From Neobacillus cucumis (GTDB taxonomy: Bacteria > Bacillota > Bacilli > Bacillales > Cytobacillaceae): DNA of 64,000 nucleotides. The stretch lies in contig NZ_JAFBEX010000002.1 of assembly GCF_016908975.1 (NCBI RefSeq), forward strand, positions 1 to 64,000, given 5' to 3'. Shown here in pieces: positions 36,324-44,923 of this stretch (positions within the stretch are counted from its first letter, which is position 1; every line of letters begins with the position of its first letter). Under the pieces are notes generated by a model. The model searched no databases. It had not been told where the DNA came from and saw nothing but the letters and a program-made list of their open reading frames with translations. The translations under genes and the position numbers were made by a program.

Positions 36324-36352
36324 TTGACAGCCCTTGGTTTACATGCTAATAT
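36324..36352 (+). promoter_or_regulatory. sigma-A promoter of metE
   Basis: TTGACA at 36324 and TAATAT at 36347 with a 17-base spacer, about 40 bases ahead of the cobalamin riboswitch. Confidence 0.75.
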
Positions 36353-36390
36353 GGCTATTAAATTCTAAATGTTTGTAAAAATTACATATG

Positions 36391-36565
36391 AAATGCATCA
36401 GGTGTTGTGTAATATACACAACTTAAAAGGGAAGACCGGTGAAATTCCGGAGCGGTCCCGCCACTGTAATGGTGAGCGACTTATCATGTAACCACTGTTT
36501 CAAATGAAATGGGAAGGGATAAGGAGCGATGAACCTAAGCCAGGAGACCTGCCTGTTGTATGCGC
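36391..36565 (+). ncRNA. adenosylcobalamin riboswitch controlling metE
   Basis: Contains the hallmark segments of the B12 riboswitch: AAAAGGGAA, CCGGTGAAATTCCGGAGCGG, CCCGCCACTGTAA, and the B12 box AAGCCAGGAGACCTGCCT. A terminator hairpin at 36647 follows, about 40 bases before metE. When cobalamin is plentiful, the B12-independent methionine synthase would be shut off, implying that the cell also has MetH. Confidence 0.95.
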
Positions 36566-36646
36566 TTGTACTCTACGGGTGTATAGAGGGGAGTGAGGAA
36601 TGCGTGTTGAGAAAACCAGAATATCTCAACTCTAGTTAGATGCGTA

Positions 36647-36683
36647 GAATCTCTCTTTTCAATTAGAAAAGGGAGATTTTTTT
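36647..36683 (+). terminator. riboswitch-controlled terminator before metE
   Basis: AATCTCTCTTTTC pairs with GAAAAGGGAGATT and is followed by seven bases that are six T and a G. It is the likely expression platform of the B12 riboswitch. Confidence 0.85.
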
Positions 36684-36721
36684 GTTGGGATCAAAATAAA
36701 TTAAAGGGGCTGTTTTAGAAG

Positions 36722-39001
36722 ATGCTAAGTTCAAATTTAGGTTATCCAAGAATTGGTGAAAAACGTGAGTGGAAAAAAGTACTTGAGAAGTTTTGGGCAG
36801 GTAAACTAGAAAAAGAGGACTTTTTAAAACAAATGGAGCAAATCCGGCTGCAGCATTTGCAAAAGCACAATGATGCAGGAATAGACCTAATTCCCGTCGG
36901 CGACTTTAGCCAATATGACCATGTCCTTGATACCGCTGTAATGTTCGGGCTTGTACCAAAAAGATTTGACTACAAGGGTGGAAAAGTATCACTAGAAACA
37001 TACTTTGAAATTGCACGAGGTACAAAGAATGCCGTTGCAGCAGAAATGACAAAATGGTTTAACACCAACTATCACTATATCGTTCCTGAATTGGGTGAAA
37101 CACTTCCGACTCTTGTTGAAAATCGCCCGCTTCAGTTTTATAGGGAAGCAAAACAAAAGCTTGGGATTGAAGGAAAACCAGTTATACTAGGTCCCGTAAC
37201 ATTTGTTAAATTATCAAAAGGTTATCATAATGCTAATAGTGTCATTCGACAATTCGTTCCGCTATATGCTCAAATGCTAAGTGAACTCCAGGAAGAGGGT
37301 GTCAAATGGGTACAAATCGATGAACCCATTTTAGCAACTTCGTTATCCAAAGAAGAGCTTGGTCTATTTGCCGATGTGTACCAGCGATTGCATGAGGCGG
37401 CACCTAAAGTAAATATTTTATTACAAACCTATTTTGATAGCTTGGATGATTACGAGCAGATTGTTTCGCTGCCTGTTCAAGGTATCGGATTGGATTTTGT
37501 CCATGATCGCGGCGAGAATCTTGTTTCTTTGAAAAAGTTTGGGTTCCCAAAAGATAAGGTGCTTGCAGCTGGGGTTCTTGATGGACGAAACATCTGGCGT
37601 GCCAATCTTGATGAAAAGTTATCATTACTTACTGATATTTCGGAGATCGTTTCCAGGGACCGCCTGATTGTCCAGCCATCATCCAGCTTATTACATGTTC
37701 CTGTTACAGTAAAAAATGAAGATGCACTAGAAGATGTTCTAAAAAATGCTCTGGCCTTTGCGGATGAAAAATTACATGAAGTGGTTGTGTTAACGCAAGG
37801 TCTTCGTCAAGGTAAGGAGTTTATTCAGGAAGAAGTGGATGCTAGTAGAATTGTGATTCAATTATTGAATGAGTCAACCTTCCGAAACAATCAACAAGTG
37901 CAAAAGGACATTCAAAACTTAGCTTCGGTAAGGGCTGAACGTGAGGTCCCATTTCATATTCGACAAGCACTACAAGAAACAGCTTTCCAATTACCTCTTT
38001 TACCTACAACAACGATTGGGAGTTTCCCACAAACAATTGAGGTGCGAAAGCAGCGTCAGTTATGGCGAAAAGGTGAGTTATCTGATGCGGAATATGAGGA
38101 TTATATCAATGCAGAAATAAAAAAATGGATCGACATTCAAGAAGAGCTTGGTCTGGATGTCTTTGTTCACGGTGAGTTTGAGCGGACGGATATGGTGGAA
38201 TATTTTGGTGAAAAATTAGCTGGATTCCAATTTACAAAATACGGCTGGGTTCAATCCTATGGTTCTCGTTGTGTGAAGCCTCCATTAATTTATGGAGATG
38301 TTTCCTTTCAGGACCAAATGACGGTCAAGGAAACAATCTTTGCACAATCGCTTACGACGAAACCTGTAAAAGGAATGTTAACGGGGCCAATTACGATTCT
38401 TAACTGGTCTTTTGTCCGAGATGATATTCCACGCGATGTAGTCGCAAATCAAATTGCCCTTGCCCTTCGAAAAGAAGTTGAATTGCTAGAGGAAAATGGA
38501 ATCGGCATGATTCAAGTCGATGAACCAGCTCTCCGTGAAGGCTTGCCATTAAAACGTGAAAACTGGGATCACTATTTGAACGCAGCAGTTTATGCCTTCA
38601 AACTAGCAACTACATCTGTAAGAAATGAGACGCAAATTCATACGCATATGTGTTATGCCAATTTTGAAGATATTATTGATGCAATTCATGCTCTCGATGC
38701 GGATGTTATTTCGATTGAAACATCTAGAAGTCATGGTGAATTACTTTCAGCGTTTGAAGAGAATACTTATGATAAAGGAATTGGTCTTGGAGTTTATGAT
38801 ATTCATAGTCCACGAGTTCCCTCGTTAGAAGAGCTGACGAAAAATGTAGAGCGTGCGCTACAAGTCCTTGATCCAAAGCTATTCTGGATTAATCCTGACT
38901 GCGGCTTGAAAACCCGTGGTTTGGAGGAAACCGTAGCAGCACTAGAGGTAATGGTCGAGGCTGCAAAGCAGGAAAGAGAAAAACTAGTTGTTAAAAAATA
39001 G
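36722..39001 (+). CDS. metE: cobalamin-independent methionine synthase MetE
   Basis: A 759-residue enzyme that transfers methyl from 5-methyltetrahydropteroyltri-glutamate to homocysteine. The N-terminal barrel begins [20 protein letters not shown]. The C-terminal barrel starts [12 protein letters not shown] and holds the zinc ligands in [10 protein letters not shown] (His, Cys), the glutamate of [12 protein letters not shown] and the final cysteine in [11 protein letters not shown]. Full length. AAAGGGG lies 12 bases before the ATG. Expression is under a cobalamin riboswitch. Confidence 0.97.
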   Translation: MLSSNLGYPRIGEKREWKKVLEKFWAGKLEKEDFLKQMEQIRLQHLQKHNDAGIDLIPVGDFSQYDHVLDTAVMFGLVPKRFDYKGGKVSLETYFEIARGTKNAVAAEMTKWFNTNYHYIVPELGETLPTLVENRPLQFYREAKQKLGIEGKPVILGPVTFVKLSKGYHNANSVIRQFVPLYAQMLSELQEEGVKWVQIDEPILATSLSKEELGLFADVYQRLHEAAPKVNILLQTYFDSLDDYEQIVSLPVQGIGLDFVHDRGENLVSLKKFGFPKDKVLAAGVLDGRNIWRANLDEKLSLLTDISEIVSRDRLIVQPSSSLLHVPVTVKNEDALEDVLKNALAFADEKLHEVVVLTQGLRQGKEFIQEEVDASRIVIQLLNESTFRNNQQVQKDIQNLASVRAEREVPFHIRQALQETAFQLPLLPTTTIGSFPQTIEVRKQRQLWRKGELSDAEYEDYINAEIKKWIDIQEELGLDVFVHGEFERTDMVEYFGEKLAGFQFTKYGWVQSYGSRCVKPPLIYGDVSFQDQMTVKETIFAQSLTTKPVKGMLTGPITILNWSFVRDDIPRDVVANQIALALRKEVELLEENGIGMIQVDEPALREGLPLKRENWDHYLNAAVYAFKLATTSVRNETQIHTHMCYANFEDIIDAIHALDADVISIETSRSHGELLSAFEENTYDKGIGLGVYDIHSPRVPSLEELTKNVERALQVLDPKLFWINPDCGLKTRGLEETVAALEVMVEAAKQEREKLVVKK

Positions 39002-39035
39002 GCTTTGTTAAAGGATATTGTTGTTTTTTTGTACC

Positions 39036-39203
39036 CTGTTGATTGGAGCGGAAGGCGCTCGACTCCTCGAAAATGCTATCGCATTTTCTTTGTGCGTGGG
39101 CAGGATTCGAGGATGAATTTCAATGTCCTGCGGGAGTACGGGGCCGAGGAGGCTCCCCGGCACGCCCGCGGGTTTGCTGAGTGCCTGGAGCGGAAATCAA
39201 CAG
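39036..39203. repeat. GC-rich Bacillaceae palindromic repeat element
   Basis: A 168-base block bounded by CTGTTGATT and AATCAACAG, with GGAGCGGAAGGCGCTCGACT near the left end, CTGCGGGAGTACGGGGCCGA in the middle and CTGGAGCGGAAATC at the right. I recognise this as a repeat family scattered in intergenic regions of many Bacillus genomes. About 60 bases (GAAAATGCTATCGCATTTTC and nearby) look like an internal insertion. It is not coding. Confidence 0.8.
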
Positions 39204-39233
39204 TCAAATTTAACGAGCCAAAAAATAAAATAC

Positions 39234-39262
39234 TTGTCAAAGCAGATTTAGTATACTATATT
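39234..39262 (+). promoter_or_regulatory. sigma-A promoter of the nrd operon
   Basis: TTGTCA at 39234 and TATATT at 39257 with a 17-base spacer, ahead of the NrdR-like boxes and the second B12 riboswitch. Confidence 0.65.
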
Positions 39263-39269
39263 AGTTGAT

Positions 39270-39317
39270 ATACAATATTTAGTGTTATATTTTATTTAAC
39301 AACACTAAATATAGATA
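39270..39317 (+). promoter_or_regulatory. two NrdR-like boxes
   Basis: ATACAATATTTAGTGT (39270) and ACACTAAATATAGATA (39302) match the NrdR consensus ACACWATATATWGTGT at 14 and 12 of 16 positions. Their starts are 32 bases (three helical turns) apart, the arrangement known for NrdR pairs. Part of both boxes also forms a 12-base inverted repeat. They follow the -10 region, so NrdR would block transcription. Confidence 0.65.
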
Positions 39318-39326
39318 ATAACCAAT

Positions 39327-39480
39327 AAAAATGGTGTCTGAAGAGACTTAATAGGGAATCTGGTGAGAACCCGGAACTGTACCCGCAACTGTAAATGCTG
39401 ACGAAAAAATGGACCCACTGTCTTAGGATGGGAAGGGATTTGAGTAGGATGAAGCATAAGTCAGGAGACCTGCCATTTTT
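39327..39480 (+). ncRNA. adenosylcobalamin riboswitch controlling the nrd operon
   Basis: P1 pairs AAAAATGG with CCATTTTT. The core contains TAGGGAATCTGGTGAGAACC, CGGAACTGTACCCGCAACTG and the B12 box AAGTCAGGAGACCTGCC. It precedes a class I (B12-independent) ribonucleotide reductase, so the enzyme should be made only when cobalamin is scarce; this implies a class II, B12-dependent reductase elsewhere in the genome. Confidence 0.95.
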
Positions 39481-39578
39481 AAAACGTGTTATCTTCTTCG
39501 GGAGGTGGGAAGATAGAACGAGGGGTATTCTGACTAATACAGTGATGCTGCTGTTTTACTAGATAAATCCACGTTTTA

Positions 39579-39609
39579 TTAAACCCATCTATGATTAGGT
39601 GGGTTTTTT
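39579..39609 (+). terminator. riboswitch-controlled terminator before nrdE
   Basis: AAACCCATCT pairs with AGGTGGGTTT and is followed by TTTGC, about 50 bases before the gene. Likely expression platform of the second B12 riboswitch. Confidence 0.8.
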
Positions 39610-39658
39610 GCTGTATAAAAACGAAAGAATGTTAAGTCACATAAAAGGAGTAATTTAC

Positions 39659-41935
39659 ATGTCTGTTAAAAATCATCCAGAAATGGATACTGTATTAAAA
39701 GCCATTCAAAGGGCAAATGAAAAATATAAACTCGACACAACCCAGCTTTTCCAAAACTTATCCGAAATAGAGGAATCTTTGCGCTATGAACAATCACTCC
39801 TTTATGCCTTAAATCAAATCTCCATGGCAGACCCAAACTGGACCTTTCTTGCGGCAAACCTTTACTTAAATGAACTATATCAAAAAGCTGCAAAGAATAG
39901 AGGATATCTGCAAGAGGATCGATACGGTGATTTTTATACACTACTTACATATTTAACGAATATTGGAATCTACTCAAAAGATTTATTGAATGACTACACC
40001 AAAGACGAAATAGACAGCTTGGGGGCAGAAATCGATCCCGATAAGGACTATTTGTTCAATTACATTGGATTATTTTTACTAGCCGATCGTTACTTAGCAG
40101 GAGACTACGCAGGAAATGTTTACGAATTACCTCAAGAACGTTTTATGATCATTGCTATGACCTTAATGAAAAACGAACCAAAAACGAAACGCTTAGAATA
40201 TATAAAAGAAGCCTACTGGGCATTAAGCAACTTGTATATGACTGTTGCGACACCCACACTTTCAAATGCGGGAAAAAGCTTCGGACAGCTCTCTTCCTGC
40301 TTTATTGATACCGTCGACGATTCATTGGATGGAATTTATTTAAACAATTGGGATATTGCTCGATTAAGTAAAGATGGTGGCGGCATTGGCATTTATCTTG
40401 GAAAAGTACGAGCCTTAGGTTCTGATATCAAAAAATTCAAAGGAAATTCATCCGGTGTGGTGCCGTGGATTCGGCTGATCAATGATACGGCCGTTAGCGT
40501 AGATCAACTTGGTCAGAGACAAGGTGCGATTGCCGTATATTTAGATGTTTTCCATAAAGATATGATGAATGGCTTTTTAGATTTGAAAACCAACAATGGG
40601 GACGAAAGACGTAAGGCCCATGATATTTTTACTGGAGTGTCCATTCCTGATTTGTTTATGATGAAGCTTGAAGAAGCGGATGAGAACGGTCGAAGTGTAG
40701 GAGAATGGCATACTTTTTGTCCTCATCAAGTGAAACAAATCATGGGGTGGAAGGATGATAGCGGGACACTACTTGGTTTAGAGGATTTCTATGATGAGGA
40801 AGATAAAAAGTTTTTCTCCGAAAAATACGAAGAAGCTGTAAGAAACCCTTTACTTCCTAGAAAAACGTATCGAGCGATGGATATCATGGCAAGGATCATG
40901 ATTTCTCAACTAGAAACAGGTACGCCATATATGTTTTATCGCGATGAAGTCAATCGCCAAAATCCTAATAAACATGTACGAGGAATCGGTCGAACGTCCA
41001 TTTATTGCAGTAATTTGTGTACGGAGATTGCCCAAAACATGTCGGCAACCACCATTGTCAAAGAATACAGAGACGAAGACGGAAATATTGTGATTGTGCG
41101 TAAACCTGGGGAATTTGTTGTTTGTAATCTATCCTCTATTAATCTGGCAAAATCAAAGCATGTGTTAGAACGGCTTATACCTATTCAGGTCAGAATGCTG
41201 GATAACGTCATTGATTTGAATACCATTTCTGTTGGTCAGGCGGAAGTGACCAATAAAAAATATCGTGCCGTTGGCTTGGGAACGTTTGGATGGCATCATC
41301 TTTTAGCATTGGAAGGGATTTATTGGGAATCGGATGAGGCTGTTTCTATTGCCGATCAATTATATGAAGATATAGCCTACTATACGATTCGCTCTTCAAT
41401 GGAATTAGCAAAAGAGAAGGGACATTATAGTAAGTTTGTAGATTCAGAATGGCAAACGGGGAGATATTTTGAGCGAAAAGGTTATACAAGTGAACGATGG
41501 AATCAGTTAAGAGTGGCTGTTTCCAAATTTGGAGTCAGAAATGGCTGGATGATGGCGATTGCTCCTAACTCCTCTACAGCAAAGATTGGCGGTTCGACAG
41601 ATGGAATCGATCCTTTATATGCAGTTGAATATGCCGAAGAAAAGAAGAATTTTAAATTTAAAGTAACGGCACCAGATTTGGATCACCATACCTATACCTA
41701 TTATCGCCGTACCAGACATGAATTGAATCAGAACTGGAGTATTCGCCAAAATGCTGCACGCCAACGGCATATAGACCAATCAATTAGCTTTAATCTCTAC
41801 GTTCGTCACGATATTAAAGCGAAGGACTTGTTAAATCTGCATATGGAAGCATGGAAGCAAGGATTAAAAACAACCTATTATGTTAGAAGTACTTCGCAAT
41901 CAGAGATAGAAGAATGTGAAGCATGTCATAGTTAG
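39659..41935 (+). CDS. nrdE: ribonucleoside-diphosphate reductase alpha subunit (class I)
   Basis: A 758-residue catalytic subunit that reduces ribonucleotides to deoxyribonucleotides. Active-site cysteines are seen in FGQLSSCFIDTVDDS and FVVCNLSSINL, with the NLCTEI motif carrying the radical cysteine and glutamate. The C-terminal CEACHS pair passes electrons from thioredoxin-type donors. No ATP-cone is visible at the N-terminus. The ATG at 39659 has AAAGGAG upstream; the frame extends further but overlaps the terminator. First gene of a three-gene operon. Confidence 0.93.
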   Translation: MSVKNHPEMDTVLKAIQRANEKYKLDTTQLFQNLSEIEESLRYEQSLLYALNQISMADPNWTFLAANLYLNELYQKAAKNRGYLQEDRYGDFYTLLTYLTNIGIYSKDLLNDYTKDEIDSLGAEIDPDKDYLFNYIGLFLLADRYLAGDYAGNVYELPQERFMIIAMTLMKNEPKTKRLEYIKEAYWALSNLYMTVATPTLSNAGKSFGQLSSCFIDTVDDSLDGIYLNNWDIARLSKDGGGIGIYLGKVRALGSDIKKFKGNSSGVVPWIRLINDTAVSVDQLGQRQGAIAVYLDVFHKDMMNGFLDLKTNNGDERRKAHDIFTGVSIPDLFMMKLEEADENGRSVGEWHTFCPHQVKQIMGWKDDSGTLLGLEDFYDEEDKKFFSEKYEEAVRNPLLPRKTYRAMDIMARIMISQLETGTPYMFYRDEVNRQNPNKHVRGIGRTSIYCSNLCTEIAQNMSATTIVKEYRDEDGNIVIVRKPGEFVVCNLSSINLAKSKHVLERLIPIQVRMLDNVIDLNTISVGQAEVTNKKYRAVGLGTFGWHHLLALEGIYWESDEAVSIADQLYEDIAYYTIRSSMELAKEKGHYSKFVDSEWQTGRYFERKGYTSERWNQLRVAVSKFGVRNGWMMAIAPNSSTAKIGGSTDGIDPLYAVEYAEEKKNFKFKVTAPDLDHHTYTYYRRTRHELNQNWSIRQNAARQRHIDQSISFNLYVRHDIKAKDLLNLHMEAWKQGLKTTYYVRSTSQSEIEECEACHS

Positions 41936-41956
41936 AAAAGAGGAGGAACAAACAAT

Positions 41957-43000
41957 ATGATTCATACACCATTAACCAAAATTAAATTGTTAAACCCGGA
42001 ATATCCAAACAAATCAACCGGCATCATCAATGGCGAGTCTTCGGGTCTATTAAATTGGAATGATATTGCCTATCCCAAAATGTACGATTTGTATCAAACG
42101 CTGCTTGCCAACTTTTGGAAGGCACAAGAAATTAATATGCAGGACGATATTAAACAATGGGATATTCTCACTGAAACAGAACAAGATGTTTTCCTGAGGA
42201 TAAACACACAGCTAGCTTCTCTTGATAGTTTGCAAACACCGACGATGAGTCAGGTCATGGATTATGTGACAGATCCCAGCTTCAAAGCAATCTTTGCGGT
42301 TATTTCACAGCAAGAAGCTGTTCATAACGAGTCCTATTCTTATATCCTAAGCTCACTAGTTCCAATTGCTGAACAAAATGAACGGTTTAATCAAGCGAAA
42401 AATGATCCCATTGTTAGGAAAAGAAATCAATTAATTTTGGATGCTTACGAGCATTTTAGAAACGATCCTACACCGCAATCATTATTTCAATTAGCCGTCA
42501 ATTCTATTAATCTAGAAGGCATCTATTTTTACGCAGGATTTGCGTTTTTCTATCACTTAGCACGGCAGCAAAAAATGTTGAAAACGAGTACGATGATTAG
42601 TTACATTCAACGCGATGAGATGCAGCATGCTTACTTTATTGCTCAATTCATCCGGATTCTATTAACCGAAAATCCTGCATTACATACAAATGAAAATATT
42701 AACTATGTGTATCAGACTATCAGCAAAGCGGTTGAACTTGAAAAGGAATGGGCTCATTATATTTTAGCGGATATTAAGGGCATTGATTTAGAGGAATTTG
42801 AAAATTATGTTGAGTACCTAGCGAACAAGCGGTTAAGACAATTAGGGTTGAAAAACCTTTATGCTGAAAAAATAAATCCGATGCCCTGGATTCAAGTGTT
42901 TGGCGATGAAATGATGAATGAGACGAAATCCGATTTCTTTGAACAAAAATCAAGAACCTATTCAAAAGTTTCCCAGTCTAATGGGTTTGATGAGTTGTAA
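41957..43000 (+). CDS. nrdF: ribonucleoside-diphosphate reductase beta subunit (class I)
   Basis: A 347-residue radical-generating subunit. Metal ligands are visible as Asp in LASLDSLQTP, Glu/His in QQEAVHNESY, Glu in INLEGIYFYAG and Glu/His in IQRDEMQHAYF. The tyrosine of HNESY sits at the radical position, so this is not a tyrosine-less class Ic type. It follows nrdE by 21 bases with an AGGAGG site. A flavodoxin gene follows by one base. Confidence 0.93.
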   Translation: MIHTPLTKIKLLNPEYPNKSTGIINGESSGLLNWNDIAYPKMYDLYQTLLANFWKAQEINMQDDIKQWDILTETEQDVFLRINTQLASLDSLQTPTMSQVMDYVTDPSFKAIFAVISQQEAVHNESYSYILSSLVPIAEQNERFNQAKNDPIVRKRNQLILDAYEHFRNDPTPQSLFQLAVNSINLEGIYFYAGFAFFYHLARQQKMLKTSTMISYIQRDEMQHAYFIAQFIRILLTENPALHTNENINYVYQTISKAVELEKEWAHYILADIKGIDLEEFENYVEYLANKRLRQLGLKNLYAEKINPMPWIQVFGDEMMNETKSDFFEQKSRTYSKVSQSNGFDEL

Positions 43001-43001
43001 A

Positions 43002-43472
43002 ATGAAAATCGCCATTGTATATTCGTCAGTTACCGGAAATACGCGAGAGTTAGCCGATGTGATTTATCGAAACTTTCTTGGCCATTCAGTAGATGTGATG
43101 ATTTATAAAATTGAAGATTTTCGGTCTTCTTCTTTAAACCATTTTGATGCGGTGGCGGTTGGGACCTATACATGGGGAGATGGGGAAATACCAAGAGAAA
43201 TGTGGAAACTCTATCATGCTTTTGAAAGTTTGGGAAATAAAGATTTGGTTACCGCAGTTTTTGGAACAGGTGATAGTTTTTATCCGAAATATTGCGGTGC
43301 GGTTGATTTATTTCGCGATATGCTATACGTTCATACTAATTTAGCCGCAACCCTAAAGGTTGAATTATTACCACAAATTCAGGATTTTCAACGTTCTCAA
43401 CAGTTTGTGAAATCCATATTACAACGACATTACGATATTGGAAAAAATTCAAATTTGAAGTACAAAATCTAA
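43002..43472 (+). CDS. flavodoxin
   Basis: A 156-residue short-chain flavodoxin: IAIVYSSVTGNTRELADVIY (FMN phosphate loop), AVGTYTWGDGEIPREM and VFGTGDSFYPKYCGAVDLF (isoalloxazine loops). The ATG lies one base after the nrdF stop, so it is translated as part of the operon. The likely role is activation or repair of the beta-subunit metal-radical centre in place of NrdI, or electron supply. The role is inferred from position. Confidence 0.9.
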   Translation: MKIAIVYSSVTGNTRELADVIYRNFLGHSVDVMIYKIEDFRSSSLNHFDAVAVGTYTWGDGEIPREMWKLYHAFESLGNKDLVTAVFGTGDSFYPKYCGAVDLFRDMLYVHTNLAATLKVELLPQIQDFQRSQQFVKSILQRHYDIGKNSNLKYKI

Positions 43473-43556
43473 CAGAATTTCAATAACTTTAGGGTGAATG
43501 GAAGAACCAGTAGCAGTTACATGATTTTTTTGTTAAAATAAACATATTGAATCGAA

Positions 43557-43630
43557 CAGGCGATGGAGTTCTCCATAAATGCTATCAAGCTGATGCCTCC
43601 TACCAGAAAAACTGGTAGGAGTCTATTTAT
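43557..43630 (+). ncRNA. fluoride riboswitch (crcB motif) with terminator
   Basis: CAGGCGATGGAGTTCTCC followed by GCTATCAAGCTGATGCCTCC is the fluoride riboswitch aptamer. Its 3' part overlaps a hairpin CTCCTACCAG/CTGGTAGGAG with a T-rich tail, so fluoride binding would favour read-through into crcB. Confidence 0.93.
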
Positions 43631-43649
43631 TTTTGGGGTGAATAATAAA

Positions 43650-44063
43650 ATGAATTATTTATTAGTAGGGATAGCTGGAATTATTGGAGCTATTTTAAGG
43701 TACTTATTAGGTGTTTCTTTTAACCACTGGTGGTTTCATGATTTTCCGTTGGCCACATTTATAACTAATATGCTTGGATGTTTTATATTGGGATGGTTTA
43801 CACACTTTTTACCTCGGCTTAATTTGCATCCACATTTGATTACTGCATTGGGGACGGGACTGATCGGCGCATTCACGACATTTTCTACTTTTAGTGTCGA
43901 AACAGTTCATTTGATAACTATTGATAAATGGGGAACTGCCCTTCTTTATGTTCTGCTTAGTCTTTTCTGTGGGATTCTATTTTCTTGGGGTGGTTATCAA
44001 GCAGGAACGAATGGTGGAAAAGATATAAAGGCTAGTTCGAAAAACAGAGGTGAACAAAGATGA
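43650..44063 (+). CDS. crcB: fluoride exporter CrcB/Fluc, subunit 1
   Basis: A 137-residue four-helix membrane protein. It starts LLVGIAGIIGAILRYLLGVS and carries PLATFITNMLGCFILGWF (pore asparagine) and GLIGAFTTFSTFSVETVHL (phenylalanine track), all typical of Fluc channels that export fluoride. I chose the ATG at 43650 after GGGGTG rather than the frame start at 43563, which lies inside the riboswitch. Its stop overlaps the second crcB by four bases. Confidence 0.95.
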   Translation: MNYLLVGIAGIIGAILRYLLGVSFNHWWFHDFPLATFITNMLGCFILGWFTHFLPRLNLHPHLITALGTGLIGAFTTFSTFSVETVHLITIDKWGTALLYVLLSLFCGILFSWGGYQAGTNGGKDIKASSKNRGEQR

Positions 44064-44428
44064 TCTTTAACATTGCATGGGTAGCCATTGGAGGATTTTT
44101 TGGAGCCATCTCCCGTTTTGGACTGAGTACTCTAATTAAAGGAAAGTATCCCACTACTTTTCCATTTGCAACCCTTTTAATTAACCTGCTTGGTTCTTTT
44201 TTGCTTGGTATAATAGTGGGGGGAAACTTAGGAAATTCCTTGCGATTGCTTTTAGGTACAGGGTTTATGGGTGCTTTTACAACCTTTTCAACTTTCAAAT
44301 TGGAAACAATTCAGCTTCATATACAGAGAAAATGGAATGTAATGATTTTATATATAGCGTCCAGTTATTTGTTTGGCATTTTACTTGCATTTTTAGGTAT
44401 TCACTTTGGGATATTATTGACAAGATAA
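44060..44428 (+). CDS. crcB: fluoride exporter CrcB/Fluc, subunit 2
   Basis: A 122-residue Fluc protein: AIGGFFGAISRFGLSTLIKG, FPFATLLINLLGSFLLGIIV and TGFMGAFTTFSTFKLETIQL. It overlaps the first crcB by ATGA, so translation is coupled. Paired crcB genes in Firmicutes often form heterodimers, which may or may not be the case here. Confidence 0.95.
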   Translation: MIFNIAWVAIGGFFGAISRFGLSTLIKGKYPTTFPFATLLINLLGSFLLGIIVGGNLGNSLRLLLGTGFMGAFTTFSTFKLETIQLHIQRKWNVMILYIASSYLFGILLAFLGIHFGILLTR

Positions 44429-44435
44429 AAATATT

Positions 44436-44466
44436 AAAATCGATTGGGATGATCGATTTTTTTTAA
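44436..44466 (+). terminator. terminator of the crcB operon
   Basis: AAAATCGAT-TGGGATG-ATCGATTTT hairpin followed by a T tract. Confidence 0.85.
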
Positions 44467-44620
44467 TATTACACTTCATTCCATAAGTAAAAGAAAATTT
44501 CTTTGTAAAATCCCCTCATAAAAAAAAGATTTCATTCGAAGCTCTATATGTAGCTTAAGTAAGGTGGTTAATTAGATAACACTACTTAAACTTTTGAAAA
44601 GGGAATAGGGGAGAATAATC

Positions 44621-44857
44621 TTGAAGGAATTTGTTGTTTGCTATACATTAGAGAATGATATAAAACGAGAAAGAATTATGAAGGAATCTAATACGAAAAA
44701 GGATGAAGTTGTACAAGAAATACTAGAAAAAATTGAACAACGAAAATATTTTCTTGCAAAAGACAGTCAAGGGGATTATTGGATTAATAGTTCGTTAATC
44801 CGATATATACGAGTTAGTGAAAATAGACGCTCTAAATATAAACTCATCCATATATAG
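44621..44857 (+). CDS. small hypothetical protein
   Basis: A 78-residue protein, TTG start after AGGGGAG. It contains KKDEVVQEILEKIEQRKYFL and GDYWINSSLIRYIRVSENRR, possibly a small alpha/beta domain. Family not recognised. The class A PBP gene follows 66 bases later. Confidence 0.6.
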   Translation: MKEFVVCYTLENDIKRERIMKESNTKKDEVVQEILEKIEQRKYFLAKDSQGDYWINSSLIRYIRVSENRRSKYKLIHI

Positions 44858-44923
44858 GAACTGTTGAACTGCCTCTAATTGAATCAGCTATGAGTATCCA
44901 AAAAGACAGAGGAGAGAAGAAGG

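Noticed and set aside
39005..39268. 87-residue ORF across the repeat element
   Set aside because: It is the chance translation of the GC-rich palindromic repeat and has no initiation site.
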